Shown: piece after piece, positions 15,919-25,643 of the stretch
How the letters are laid out: each line of letters opens with the position of its first letter
Position numbering within the stretch: the stretch's first letter is position 1
Assembly (NCBI GenBank): GCA_001544595.2
Contig: FCOH02000031.1
Span: 1 to 64,000 of the forward strand
DNA: 64,000 nucleotides
Source of the DNA: Caballeronia peredens
GTDB taxonomy: Bacteria > Pseudomonadota > Gammaproteobacteria > Burkholderiales > Burkholderiaceae
Direction of reading: 5' to 3'
Position numbers and translations under genes: made by a program
Notes under the pieces: generated by a model
Seen by the model: only the letters and a program-made list of their open reading frames with translations
The model's database searches: none
Told to the model about the DNA's origin: nothing

Positions 15919-17505
15919 GTGGCTGGAGTGAACGTCTTGAAGCCGCATCTGCAAACAACCATCGCCACACTCGTCGCCGCGGGCAAATGTCAGCGGGAAA
16001 TCGCCCGGGTTACCGGGGTGGATCGGAAGACGATTCGCAAGTACCAAGAGCAATTCGCAGCGGCGCAAGCAAATTCCCCCACGGTGCCCACCGGCTCCGC
16101 GCTGCAAATTCCTCCACCATGCCCACCGACAAAGGGCAGCCAGATATCAGCTTGCGAGCCTCACCGGGGGTTCATAGAGGCTCAGTTGCGGCTTCGGCGC
16201 AATGCCATGGCCATCTACCAGGATCTGGTGGACCGATTCGGCTTTGCCGCCGGATACGACAGCGTCAAGCGATTCGTCCGGACAATGCGTCGGCACGAGC
16301 CGGCCCAGTTCGACCGGTTGAACTTCATGCCTGGCGAAGAGGCGCAGGTTGACTATGGCGAAGGCGCCCTGACCAGGGTGCCGGGCACCAACCGATACCG
16401 CAAGCCCCGGCTGTTCGTGATGACGCTGCGTTACTCGCGGCGCAGCTTCCGCCGCGTCGTGTGGAAGTCCAGCAAACAGGTCTGGGCTGAACTGCACGAG
16501 CAGGCCTGGCGTCACTTTGGTGGCGTCACGCAGTACGTCGTTCTGGACAATCTGAAGGAAGGCGTAGTCAAACCGGATTTGTACGAGCCGGAGCTCAATC
16601 CAGTGTATGCCGCCATGCTCGCTCACTACGGCGTAGTGGCGGACCCAGCCCGCGTACGGGATCCGAATCGCAAGGGCACCGTCGAGAGCGCAATCCAGCA
16701 CACCCAGGGCACGGCCCTGAAGGGGCGACGATTCGAATCGATCGAGGAGCAAAACGCCTTCCTTGATCAATGGGAATCGAACTGGGCGGCCAGAAGGATC
16801 CACGGCAGCACCCGCCGCCAGGTTCAGGCGATGTTCGAGGAAGAGCGCCCCCATCTGCGCGCCTTGCCCGCACGCGGTTTCGAATACTTCATCGACAAGG
16901 TCTACACGGTCTGCGACGACACATGCGTACGGGTGGATCACAGCAGTTACGCCGCCCGACCAGCTCCCATCGGCAGCCGGGTGCTCGTGCGCAAGTTTGC
17001 CCGTCGCCTGGAAGTCCGTAACCTCCAGACACAGGCATTGCTGCGCACGCACGTTCTGGCCGACAAGCCGGGATCGGTGGTGTTGCCCCAGGATGAGCGA
17101 CCGTTCAATCCCTCTCGGGAAACGCGCCGCATCCTGTTTCAGGCAAAGGCGATCGGGCCGTCCGCCGAGCGTTTGTGTCAGCAACTGTTCGACACCGAAG
17201 GGCGAATCGGTCAGCGCAAGCTCTGGGGCATCGTCGGTCTCGTGCGTCGGTACCCCCGCCGCCTGATCGATTCGGCGTGCGAGATCGCCATGAAAGAAGG
17301 TGTGACCAGCTACAAGCAGGTCAAAGCGCTGACCGAGCGGCTGCTGGAGCAGGCGCTGGCTGACATGGACACGCCCCTTCAGGGCGAACTGCCCTTGACT
17401 CAGGAACATCACCTCATCCGGGACGGCGACGACTATGCCGACCTGTTCACCCTCGGCGCCAGTCATAGCGCCGCCATGTCATCACCCAACGGAGATCTCC
17501 CTTGA
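15919..17505 (+). CDS. istA: IS21-family transposase IstA
   Basis: The 528-residue protein has an N-terminal HTH (KCQREIARVTGVDRKTIRKY), a central DDE core (EAQVDYGEG, VLDNLKEGV, DPNRKGTVESAI) and a C-terminal beta-rich domain (YTVCDDTCVRVDHSSY). IstA performs strand transfer together with the ATPase IstB. It starts at GTG (15919 or 15928), and its stop overlaps the istB region by four bases. No frameshift is visible. Confidence 0.93.
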   Translation: MAGVNVLKPHLQTTIATLVAAGKCQREIARVTGVDRKTIRKYQEQFAAAQANSPTVPTGSALQIPPPCPPTKGSQISACEPHRGFIEAQLRLRRNAMAIYQDLVDRFGFAAGYDSVKRFVRTMRRHEPAQFDRLNFMPGEEAQVDYGEGALTRVPGTNRYRKPRLFVMTLRYSRRSFRRVVWKSSKQVWAELHEQAWRHFGGVTQYVVLDNLKEGVVKPDLYEPELNPVYAAMLAHYGVVADPARVRDPNRKGTVESAIQHTQGTALKGRRFESIEEQNAFLDQWESNWAARRIHGSTRRQVQAMFEEERPHLRALPARGFEYFIDKVYTVCDDTCVRVDHSSYAARPAPIGSRVLVRKFARRLEVRNLQTQALLRTHVLADKPGSVVLPQDERPFNPSRETRRILFQAKAIGPSAERLCQQLFDTEGRIGQRKLWGIVGLVRRYPRRLIDSACEIAMKEGVTSYKQVKALTERLLEQALADMDTPLQGELPLTQEHHLIRDGDDYADLFTLGASHSAAMSSPNGDLP

Positions 17506-18275
17506 GCATGAGCCTCGCTGAAATTGACCGCGCCCTGCGCGAACTGCGTCTGTCTGGCATCAGCGCGACGCTGGAAACCAGGGTGCTGCAAGCCCAGGCC
17601 AGCCAGCAGCCGTTCCTCGAAACCTTCTCCATGATTCTGCAGGACGAGCTCGATCGGCGGCAATCCAGGCTTCTCGAACGACGTTACCAGCAGTCCGGTC
17701 TGGACGAGCGAAAAACCTTGAGTGACTTCGACTGGTCCTTCAACCCCAAAGTACCTCGTCAGGCTTGCTTCGAGTTACACACCCTGAAGTTCGTCGCCGA
17801 CAGCGACAACGCATTGCTGATAGGAAAAACGGGCACCGGCAAAAGCCACGTCGCCAAGGCCATCGCCTACAACGCCACCCTGCAGGGAATGAAGGTACGC
17901 TACGTCGAGTCCGACACCGTGTTCGCCGGCTATGCTGTGGAAACACGGGCCGATCAGGACCGTCTGCTCAAGGCACTCGTTGAGCCCGAACTCCTCGTGC
18001 TTGACGATCTGTTCCTCGCCAAACGCATCCCTGATGCCGCGGCCGAACTGCTGCAGACCCTTGTTCACCAACGATACAAGCATCGCCGCAGCATTCTCGT
18101 CACATCCAACCGCATCGTCCAAGACTGGGGGCGCTACCTTCGCGACAGCACCATGGCCTCGACGATTCTTGACCGTCTCCTGCATCGCTCCAAGCTCCTC
18201 GAGTTTGAAGGAAAGAGTTATCGCCTCCGGGAAGCAGCGACCAGGCTTGCCGTCACTGAGGAATCCGACGCATAA
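17502..18275 (+). CDS. istB: IS21-family helper ATPase IstB
   Basis: This 257-residue DnaC/IstB-type AAA+ ATPase has Walker A LLIGKTGTGKSH at about 105-116 and Walker B ELLVLDDLF. It also has a sensor motif in SILVTSNRIV and the terminal DRLLHRSKLLEFEGKSYRLR. It assembles on target DNA and directs IstA. Its start overlaps the istA end, indicating coupled translation. The reading frame is complete. Confidence 0.93.
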   Translation: MSMSLAEIDRALRELRLSGISATLETRVLQAQASQQPFLETFSMILQDELDRRQSRLLERRYQQSGLDERKTLSDFDWSFNPKVPRQACFELHTLKFVADSDNALLIGKTGTGKSHVAKAIAYNATLQGMKVRYVESDTVFAGYAVETRADQDRLLKALVEPELLVLDDLFLAKRIPDAAAELLQTLVHQRYKHRRSILVTSNRIVQDWGRYLRDSTMASTILDRLLHRSKLLEFEGKSYRLREAATRLAVTEESDA

Positions 18276-18360
18276 TCCACTGGTCCTGCCTGGGGGAATT
18301 TAGCCGCCCACAGGTGGAGGAGTTTGAACTGCCCATCCGGGCCCAGGTCGCTCCACTTAT

Positions 18361-18441
18361 CCGACTGTCTGAATTTGCGCGGCCATCTCTATATCGCACA
18401 CGGTAACGGCAGAAGGTCGTTAAAGTAGGTGCCCGCATCAT
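18361..18441 (-). pseudogene. bufB-like (DUF692) N-terminal fragment
   Basis: Downstream of bufA1 on the minus strand, one frame gives GTYFNDLLPLPCAI before a TAG. A second frame continues as MAAQIQTVG. This matches the DUF692/BufB segment that normally reads about 'FYNDLLPLPYT...L..V..HI..VQ'. The match is spread over two frames with a stop, and is cut at 18359 by the IS3-family end. Too little remains for function; it marks where bufB used to be. Confidence 0.5.
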
Positions 18442-18463
18442 CCTCTCCTGCTGACGTTTTAGG

Positions 18464-18775
18464 TTAGGACTTCACGGGGGAAAGCGAGCCGTGACCGCCG
18501 CTTGGGGTCTGGATACTCGCGCATTCACCACCCTGCACGAACTTCCACGAATTGCCTTGGAAATCAACCGTTGAAGTTCCTTGGCACGTAGTTCCCGGGC
18601 CCGCGGCGCAGTCGTTCATTCTCTTGAGGGCCACGCCATAGCATTTCTCTTTGTGAGCAGCAGTGGCAGCGCTTACCTCCGCCTCTGTCAGAGGCGCAGC
18701 ATGAGCGACCGATGTCATTACGCTCGCAACGGCGCCTGCCAAGAGAGCGGTCGTGACAGAAGTCTTCGAAGACAT
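18464..18775 (-). CDS. bufA1: Bufferin-type periplasmic metallophore BufA1 (DUF2282)
   Basis: The 103-residue protein has a clear signal peptide ending at Ala-His-Ala, and GGAGAA six bases before the ATG. The mature part has four cysteines in the BufA1 pattern: [18 protein letters not shown] and GGEC. Bufferins are small secreted peptides that bind metals such as copper after modification by BufB/BufC. Here the normal bufB-bufC partners are reduced to fragments by the insertion sequences, so the product is unlikely to be processed here unless another locus supplies the enzymes. Confidence 0.8.
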   Translation of the reverse strand: MSSKTSVTTALLAGAVASVMTSVAHAAPLTEAEVSAATAAHKEKCYGVALKRMNDCAAGPGTTCQGTSTVDFQGNSWKFVQGGECASIQTPSGGHGSLSPVKS

Positions 18776-18875
18776 TGGGATTCTCCAGTGGCTTATCTAG
18801 ACGGTACCTGTGGGAGGTACGCTAGTTAGTTCGCACTGGACGGTGGCACGGTTACACCTCATTGTCATCGGCACC

Positions 18876-19646
<771 letters not shown>

Positions 19647-20158
19647 GAGTGCCGTTGACATCATCGAAAATATATTGGTCAAGCTGTCTCGCGGTCCTAA
19701 ATCCGCGGCTGCGCCCAGCGTATGATCGCTGACGGGATGTTATGTGCTGCATCAGGCTCAACTTCGATATGCAACTCCTTCACCGTGCTAGCTCGTAAAA
19801 TTGCGTTTCGAGCGTGTAGAGTCCTGACGGTTTGGGAAGATCGACGGGATGATATCCATTGAGCGATTACAAATCGAATGTCGTACGGTCACGTAGTACA
19901 GCGCTGCGCCTCTGTACGCGGGATGTCTGCAGAATTTTTCGCTTTTTTGAAGTGTCACATTTGACGCAAGAGCGTGCATGCGCGAGGATCGGCGCTGTCC
20001 TTTGCTTCTTGAGTACCTTCGCTAGGGTTATTTCGATTGTTCAAGGAGGACCGAGGATACTCTTAAAGCGGACCTCGGATTCCTCTAGAGATTCGAGCCA
20101 TTAGGCTTCAACATTACAGCAGAATACTCGTGGACGAAATCGGGAAAGAAGGGTACGC
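19647..20158. other. Intergenic region upstream of the GlcG-like gene
   Basis: I see no gene on either strand. The stretch is compositionally mixed and contains an AAGGAGGACC purine-rich block near 20043 without an open frame after it. The GlcG-like gene's start is preceded by GAAAGAAGGG. Confidence 0.4.
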
Positions 20159-20635
20159 ATGAGCGCATTAGACCTCGAGGTTGTCTCGTGGATGATTCAA
20201 GACTCCTTAAAGACAGCCTCAAGTCGATTTAAGTTGGCGGTGAGCGTCGCGGTTTGTGATCGTCGAGGGTTACTAATCGGCTTCGCACGAGATCGTGAAG
20301 CAAAAATTAGCACGATCGATTCGGCGCAGAGGAAGGCTTTCACCGCGGTTCAACTGGGGAGCAGTACGTTAGACAGTATAGAAGCCTGGAAGCGTAATGA
20401 CGCTCGAAACCTTGGTTACTACGATTTCTTGTTAAGTTCTATCCCGGGCGGCGCGCCTGTGCGGGACAGCGGCGGGGCCATCATCGGCGGCATAGGGGTA
20501 AGCAGCGACCTTTCTGCGTCGGATGATCAAAAAATTGCGGATCTATCCGCAGAGGTTCTCTCAAATATCGTCTCCGGTACTCAACGGCTCGATGTCCAAG
20601 TGCGGTTTGACAGCAAAGGTCGGGCGCAAGTTTAA
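20159..20635 (+). CDS. GlcG/HbpS family protein (DUF336)
   Basis: The 158-residue protein shows the GlcG/HbpS alpha/beta layout: VSVAVCDRRGLLIGFARDREA, SAQRKAFTAVQLG, SIPGGAPVRDSGGAIIGGIGVS and a terminal helix. The PGG-P-----GxxIGGIGVSG-like segment is the family hallmark. HbpS binds haem; GlcG-type proteins often sit in catabolic operons without assigned reactions. Here it stands 600 bp upstream of the PNP genes, with its own terminator. It may be an ancient neighbour of the aromatic cluster rather than part of the operon. Confidence 0.8.
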   Translation: MSALDLEVVSWMIQDSLKTASSRFKLAVSVAVCDRRGLLIGFARDREAKISTIDSAQRKAFTAVQLGSSTLDSIEAWKRNDARNLGYYDFLLSSIPGGAPVRDSGGAIIGGIGVSSDLSASDDQKIADLSAEVLSNIVSGTQRLDVQVRFDSKGRAQV

Positions 20636-20703
20636 TTGCTGGGATCTATCAGTGTACGCAAAGACTCTACTCTCAGGTTCGTCAGCTAGCATTGGCGACC
20701 TTT

Positions 20704-20733
20704 AACGCTGACTCCCCGGTCAGCGTTTTTTTT
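20704..20733 (+). terminator. Intrinsic terminator after the GlcG-like gene
   Basis: A perfect nine-base stem, AACGCTGAC / GTCAGCGTT, with a TCCCCG loop is followed by a run of T residues to 20733. It lies 68 bp beyond the stop codon. It isolates the GlcG-like gene from the downstream PNP operon. Confidence 0.92.
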
Positions 20734-21252
20734 GTCCGATCCACTGTTCATTGGCAGTCGAGTAGCGAAGCCAGCGTCTAACAGCGAAAGATGGCGCATG
20801 TTCCGGAGCGGCATATTCCGCAGGAAGCGACGCATCGGAGTGCTTTCAGCAAGTTCTTGTTGTGGTTTGACGCGGCAATACAGGCAGTCAGTGCCACGAC
20901 TTTGGCAGTGGGCAGGTGATGAGTTGTTAGCGCTCGCGCTTCGGTTCTAGATGTCCAGTTGCCAAGACACTTAGGAACGTGACTACCCGTCGGTCTCGTC
21001 TATTGATAGGAAACGCGTAGCACTCGTCTTTTTTGAAAAAAACAGGCCGGGCTGTGATGTCAACAAGGGTAAACCGCCGCGTCGGCGTATTCGAGGGCAT
21101 AAATCGCCGATCGAACTGTTCGTGATATGCAAACCTCATTGCATTGCCTTCGGAAATTCAGTTGGTTACGCTTACTTCCATTATTCGGCCCCACAGTGAA
21201 GTCTGAGCGAAGGCCGGTTTTTTGAAAACGCGTTGTGACAGGAGACTGAAAA
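20734..21252. other. Upstream region of pnpA
   Basis: I see no gene that I can support. It is expected to contain the promoter and regulator sites of the PNP operon, but I could not identify a confident -35/-10 pair. pnpA is preceded by CAGGAGACTGAAAA, a good Shine-Dalgarno site. Confidence 0.45.
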
Positions 21253-22467
21253 ATGGAAACGCTTGAAGGAGTGGTCGTTGTTGGTGGAGGTCCCGTTGGC
21301 CTGCTCACCGCGCTCAAACTGGGTCGCGCTGGCGTTAAGGTCATTGTGCTCGAATCGGAGGCTTGCGTTTCGCCGTCGCCCCGCGCTGTCGCGTATATGC
21401 CCCCAACCATCGCTGCGATGCAGCGGTTTGGCGTGCTTGAGGATATTCGCAAGCGTGCAGTGTATTGCCCGAGCATCAACTATCGTCACGGCGACGGCAC
21501 GCTTTTCAGTACGCTGGAATGGAGTGCTGTTGCTGAGGACACCGAGTTCCCGTACATGTTGCTTCTGGGCCAGAACCATGTATCCAACGTCATTAAGCAG
21601 CACCTTCAAACGTTGCCCAACGTAGATATTCGCTGGAATCACCGCGTTGAGAGTATCGATCAAGACGCCAACTACGTGACGATTGAAACGCGTTGTCCGG
21701 GTGGCATTTCGCGATTGCGTGCTCGCTGGGTGGCGGCGACCGATGGGGCACGCAGCACGGTGCGCGAGAAGATTGGCCTGAGCTTTGACGGTATCACTTG
21801 GGCAGAGCGACTCGTCGCAACGAATGTCTTCTATGACTTCACCGTCCATGGCTATTCGCGTGCCAATTTCGTGCATGACCCGCTTGACTGGGCAGTGGTG
21901 GTGCAGCTTGACCAAAGCGGCTTGTGGCGCGTCTGTTACGGCGAAGATCCGTCGATCTCGATGGAGGAGGTGCGTCGTCGTATGCCTGAGCGTTTCAAGC
22001 GTCTCTTGCCGGGAGCCCCGACACCTGACCGTTATCGCGTCGACCACCTGAATCCGTACCGCGTACATCAGCGCTGTGCTGCCGAGTTTCGCCGAGGCCG
22101 TGTGATTCTCGCGGGTGACGCCGCGCACGCAACAAATCCGATGGGTGGTCTGGGTTTGTCCGGTGGTGTGCTTGATGCAGAACATCTGGCTCGTGCGCTG
22201 ATCTCGGTCGTCAACGACTCCGCATCGGTCAAGGTGCTCGACGACTACTCGGTTGATCGTCGAAAGGTCTTCCTTGAGTTCACGTCGCCGACGGCAACGC
22301 AGAACTTCAACTGGATGAAGGAAAGCGACCCTGCGCAACGCGCCCGTGATACCGAACTGCTTACACACGCAGGCACAGACCGCGCTGTGATGCGCGAGGT
22401 TCTTCTGAGCTTCGAGAAGCTCAACGGCAGCAGCCGCCCGGCCCCGCCCCTTAAGCTTGCAGCGTAA
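21253..22467 (+). CDS. pnpA: Para-nitrophenol 4-monooxygenase (group A flavoprotein)
   Basis: This 404-residue FAD/NAD(P)H aromatic hydroxylase carries GGGPVG (11-16) for FAD, the DG motif ATDGARS (162-168), and GDAAH (289-293). The N-terminus METLEGVVVVGG and overall layout match PNP 4-monooxygenases such as PnpA of Pseudomonas sp. WBC-3. Those enzymes release nitrite and give p-benzoquinone. It is the first gene of a block in the order A-B-A1-C-D-E-F-G, as I recall for Burkholderia sp. SJ98, which degrades PNP and 2-chloro-4-nitrophenol. The start is fixed by a strong AGGAGA site. Related substrates such as methyl- or chloro-nitrophenols are possible; sequence alone does not decide. Confidence 0.87.
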   Translation: METLEGVVVVGGGPVGLLTALKLGRAGVKVIVLESEACVSPSPRAVAYMPPTIAAMQRFGVLEDIRKRAVYCPSINYRHGDGTLFSTLEWSAVAEDTEFPYMLLLGQNHVSNVIKQHLQTLPNVDIRWNHRVESIDQDANYVTIETRCPGGISRLRARWVAATDGARSTVREKIGLSFDGITWAERLVATNVFYDFTVHGYSRANFVHDPLDWAVVVQLDQSGLWRVCYGEDPSISMEEVRRRMPERFKRLLPGAPTPDRYRVDHLNPYRVHQRCAAEFRRGRVILAGDAAHATNPMGGLGLSGGVLDAEHLARALISVVNDSASVKVLDDYSVDRRKVFLEFTSPTATQNFNWMKESDPAQRARDTELLTHAGTDRAVMREVLLSFEKLNGSSRPAPPLKLAA

Positions 22468-22926
22468 ATTTTGACCGCGATTCAGGACGGCATGAATGTC
22501 TGCCGTTCCGTGCGACTTTCGGTCCGACGCACCTCGCACTACGAAGGGGCGAGAAAATTGGCCTCCTCTGCCTTCGACAGTGTGGTTGAGCTAGCGACCA
22601 GCGCGATTGAGTCGCTTAAAGATTGTGGCGGCACATATTAGGTTGATAGGCCACGACTGTCATGCTGGGTGTGGCGCCGCGTGTGATGCTGTTCGTGTTT
22701 GGCGATCGACTCGTTCGCGAAACCGGAACGAACCAGGAATGCAATTTCTCTATGATTTTTAGGTTTCGCGATTTGCGAACAGGAAGAGGTCTACCTGCAT
22801 TTGTCTTTCGCGCAACCGTCAAACGCGTGTTGAGTCACCACAGCGTACAAAGTCAGTCGCCGCTACACATGAAGTTCGTCTGAACTTGAGTTTTGTCTCT
22901 TAAGAGAACCAACCCGGAGAAACGAT
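22468..22926. other. Spacer between pnpA and pnpB
   Basis: A 460-bp gap is unusually long for an operon. Small frames on both strands near 22620-22880 overlap each other and resemble nothing. A promoter for pnpB may lie here. The pnpB start is preceded by CCCGGAGAAACGAT. Confidence 0.4.
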
Positions 22927-23553
22927 ATGGCAACTAAGATTCAGATTGTTTTTTACAGCGGCTACGGCCACATCTACAAGATGGCCGAAGCGATCGCGGC
23001 AGGCGTCAGAGAAGTTGAAGACGTTGAAGTGAAGTTGCTCCAGGTTCCGGAACTCGTGCCCGAAGAAGTCTTGGTTAAGAGCGGGATGAAGGGCTATCGC
23101 GCTGCATTCGAAAGTGTTCAGGTTGCTACGCCAGAGATTCTCGCGGAAGCCGATGGCATCATCTTCGGTACGCCGACGCGATTCGGCAACATGTGCGCTC
23201 AAATGCGCAACTTCCTGGACCAAACGGGTGGTCTGTGGATGAACGGTGGCCTGATTGGCAAGGTTGGTAGCGTCTTCACGAGCACCGCTTCGCAACACGG
23301 TGGTCAAGAAACGACCATCAGCAGCTTCCATACGACCCTGCTTCACCACGGTATGGTCATCGTTGGTGTGCCGTATTCGGAGCAGCGACTGGTCAACATG
23401 AGCGAGATTTCCGGTGGCACGCCCTACGGTGCGTCGACGCTTGCGGGTGCAGATGGTTCGCGTCAACCGAGCGAAAACGAACTGGCAATCGCTCGCTTCC
23501 AAGGTCAGCATGTTGCCACGATCACCAAGAAGCTGGTCGCGCAGTCCAAGTAA
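22927..23553 (+). CDS. pnpB: p-Benzoquinone reductase, WrbA-type flavoprotein
   Basis: The 208-residue NAD(P)H:quinone oxidoreductase has a flavodoxin-like fold: [16 protein letters not shown] (FMN phosphate loop), [10 protein letters not shown], and [11 protein letters not shown]. It ends with [18 protein letters not shown], the WrbA signature. In PNP pathways PnpB reduces p-benzoquinone to hydroquinone and protects the cell from quinone toxicity. Its location between two monooxygenase genes fits that job. The GGAGAAACGAT upstream marks the start. Full length compared with the family, with no lesion visible. Confidence 0.9.
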   Translation: MATKIQIVFYSGYGHIYKMAEAIAAGVREVEDVEVKLLQVPELVPEEVLVKSGMKGYRAAFESVQVATPEILAEADGIIFGTPTRFGNMCAQMRNFLDQTGGLWMNGGLIGKVGSVFTSTASQHGGQETTISSFHTTLLHHGMVIVGVPYSEQRLVNMSEISGGTPYGASTLAGADGSRQPSENELAIARFQGQHVATITKKLVAQSK

Positions 23554-23980
23554 GTAGGCTGGCCGGTAGCCAATGATTTGCGTGCCGGCCGAAAAAAGGG
23601 TGCTTCGCGCATAGGCCGTCGATATGCCCGAATGCACTCTTGAACGAATCACCAAAGGTAGGCGGAATGAGTAAAACGGCCTCACCTCGATAAGCATGCT
23701 GCAGTTGTCCTCCTAACGCAAAACAATATTGGGGCACATGGGCAGTGAAGGACGGTAGCGTCAAGCCGTTCATTAATCGCATGAGTACCTATATCGATCT
23801 GCTAAAGCCGATTTCGCGGTTTGACATCCGGCATCTAGACGCAAAGATCGATAGCCGTGTCGCGCTCAAACGCTCGGCACTTTGCAGAAGGAAACACTGT
23901 AGGTTATTTGGTTTGAACACGCGCGACATAGCCCATTCAGAGGCTATTTTCCTTGAGAAACGCGTGTTTAAAGGAGACAC
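23554..23980. other. Spacer between pnpB and pnpA1
   Basis: I see no gene that I can support; short frames here have no RBS and no recognisable sequence. The 3' end holds AAGGAG immediately before the two consecutive ATG codons of pnpA1. Confidence 0.4.
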
Positions 23981-23983
23981 ATG

Positions 23984-25324
23984 ATGGAGACGCTAGAAGG
24001 CGTGGTCGTAGTTGGCGGAGGTCCCGTCGGCTTGCTCACCGCCCTGAAACTTGGCCGTGCCGGGGTAAAAGTGGTGGTGTTGGAATCGGAGCCTAGCGTC
24101 TCGCCATCTCCGCGAGCAGTAGCCTACATGCCGCCCACCGTCGCCGCTTTAGAGCGCTTTGGGCTGCTAGACGATGTGCGAAAACGTGCTGTTTGGTCCC
24201 CGGAGATTAACTACCGCCACGGCGACGGTACCTTGTTTTCCACTTTGGATTGGGGTGTGCTCGACGAGGATACGGAGCACCCGTATATGCTCTTGTTGGG
24301 ACAGAATCACGTCTCCAACGTGATTGTCGAACACCTTCAGGCGCTACCTAACGTTGATATCCGTTGGAATCATCGCGTCGAAAGCATCAAGCAAGATACT
24401 GCCTATGTAACGATTGAAACCCGCATGCCTGGCGGGCTATCCCGCATTCGAACACGGTGGGTCGCGGCAACCGATGGTGCGCGCAGCACGGTGCGTGAGC
24501 AGCTGGGGTTAACTTTTGATGGCACCACCTGGGATGAAAGGCTGGTGGCAACGAACATATTCTACGATTTCTCTTTCCATGGGTACTCTCGTGCGAATTT
24601 TGTGCATGACCCTGTGGATTGGGCCGTAGTGGTGCAGCTTGATCAGAGCGGATTGTGGAGAGTCTGCTACGGTGAGGATCCAGATATCTCGATGGACGAA
24701 GTGCGCCGCCGCATGCCCGAGCGATTTAGGAAGATCTTGCCGGGTGCGCCGAATCCTGACCAATATCGCGTTGACCACATTAATCCATACCGGGTACATC
24801 AACGTTGCGCATCTGAGTTCCGTCGCGGTCGCGTGCTCTTAGCGGGTGATGCAGCGCACATCACGAATCCGATTGGAGGACTCGGGCTTTCTGGCGGAGT
24901 GCTCGATGCGGAACACTTGGCAACTGCTCTAATCGCAGTCATCAAAGAGTCGGCATCGAAGAGAGTACTGGACAAGTACGCGGCAGAACGCAGAAGAGTC
25001 TTCTTAGACTTCACATCGCCCACGGCGACAGCGAATTTCAACTGGATGAAGGAAAGTGACCCCGCTAAGCGGGCGCAGGACACAGCGATGCTGCAATCCG
25101 CCACTGCAGATCGAGCTGTCATGCGGGAGATGCTCCTTAACTTTGAAAAGCTCAACGGCGTGCCACGACCGTCGCGGCTGTGCGCGCCGGAAGTCGGATC
25201 GAATATTCGTAAGTTCGTTGAATCGATGTCAGTCAGAGTAATGACGTCGCTTCGTCGTCTTAAACCGAATTTTTGGAAAACATTCAGAGCAGAGTCTTTG
25301 AATACGCAAGTCGTCCTGAAGTGA
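23984..25324 (+). CDS. pnpA1: Second nitrophenol monooxygenase, C-terminally extended
   Basis: This close paralogue of PnpA is identical over most of the first 30 residues and has the same FAD, DG and GDAAH motifs. Two ATGs are adjacent; I choose the second (METLEG), seven bases after AAGGAG and aligned with PnpA. It is 446 residues long, about 40 more than PnpA. The extra tail after NGVPRPS (rich in Arg, Val and Lys) resembles nothing in PnpA and may come from loss of the original stop. In SJ98-type clusters, PnpA1 is the second hydroxylase with a different substrate preference. Base composition is less GC-rich than pnpA, so the duplication is old or the copy came from elsewhere. Confidence 0.85.
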   Translation: METLEGVVVVGGGPVGLLTALKLGRAGVKVVVLESEPSVSPSPRAVAYMPPTVAALERFGLLDDVRKRAVWSPEINYRHGDGTLFSTLDWGVLDEDTEHPYMLLLGQNHVSNVIVEHLQALPNVDIRWNHRVESIKQDTAYVTIETRMPGGLSRIRTRWVAATDGARSTVREQLGLTFDGTTWDERLVATNIFYDFSFHGYSRANFVHDPVDWAVVVQLDQSGLWRVCYGEDPDISMDEVRRRMPERFRKILPGAPNPDQYRVDHINPYRVHQRCASEFRRGRVLLAGDAAHITNPIGGLGLSGGVLDAEHLATALIAVIKESASKRVLDKYAAERRRVFLDFTSPTATANFNWMKESDPAKRAQDTAMLQSATADRAVMREMLLNFEKLNGVPRPSRLCAPEVGSNIRKFVESMSVRVMTSLRRLKPNFWKTFRAESLNTQVVLK

Positions 25325-25643
25325 GCGTTTGCCTTCGGAACGAATGCCCTTTCGTATTCAGTCCACTCGCAGGCAACTCAGAGTGCTGTCGATGTCAGGC
25401 CAGAACTGGTGATTGCCATACCCGTGTGGGCAACGCTTAGAAATCGCGTCCGTCAGCGGCGAGCGCAGCGCTGCAAGGCAATCTCGATGCCCTTAGGCAG
25501 GCAGCAGGTGTAAGTAGGGAGCAGGACTGGAGGCTTTTTACGGACATTCGGTTCGCGATTCCAGAACAGCTTGAACATTGATATGGCGGCCTTCACGACT
25601 TACCCTGTATTTACGCATCTCATAACTTAACTGGAGGCACATC
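25325..25643. other. Spacer between pnpA1 and pnpC
   Basis: I find no gene. The final 25 bp contain AACTGGAGGCACATC, the Shine-Dalgarno of pnpC. A separate promoter for pnpCDEF here would be consistent with the spacing, but I cannot point to boxes with confidence. Confidence 0.4.

Larger units (their letters stand above)
15789..18339 (+). mobile_element. IS21-family element inserted in the IS3 leader
   Basis: A ~2.55-kb element with istA and istB. It is flanked by a direct repeat GGCCCAGG at 15781-15788 and 18340-18347, an apparent 8-bp target duplication. Its ends share GATGGGC and CCACCTGTGGGC in inverted orientation. The left end has repeated TTCCCCCACC blocks (15808, 15830), typical of the multiple transposase-binding repeats of IS21 elements. 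The exact terminal base is uncertain by two or three positions. The matching flanks imply a simple, fairly recent insertion. Confidence 0.75.
14588..18359 (-). mobile_element. IS3-family element interrupted by an IS21-family element
   Basis: The inferred ends are TAAGTGGAACGTCCAGGGCA at 14588 and the complement of TAAGTGGAGCGACCTGGGCC ending at 18359. They match at 16 of 20 positions as terminal inverted repeats. The transposase genes orfA and orfB are on the minus strand near the left end. Upstream of orfA, the ~100-bp leader is split by a 2.55-kb IS21-family insertion at 15789-18339. Both orfs look intact, but the insertion separates them from the right inverted repeat, so the composite would have to move as a 3.8-kb unit. 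I could not see a clear target-site duplication for this element. Confidence 0.7.

Noticed and set aside
16147-17466. 439-codon minus-strand frame opposite istA
   Set aside because: It is a mirror of the high-GC istA coding sequence; the plus-strand protein is a clear IstA.
21181-22539. 452-codon minus-strand frame opposite pnpA
   Set aside because: It is a shadow of pnpA; it is rich in His, Arg and Cys with no recognisable domain.
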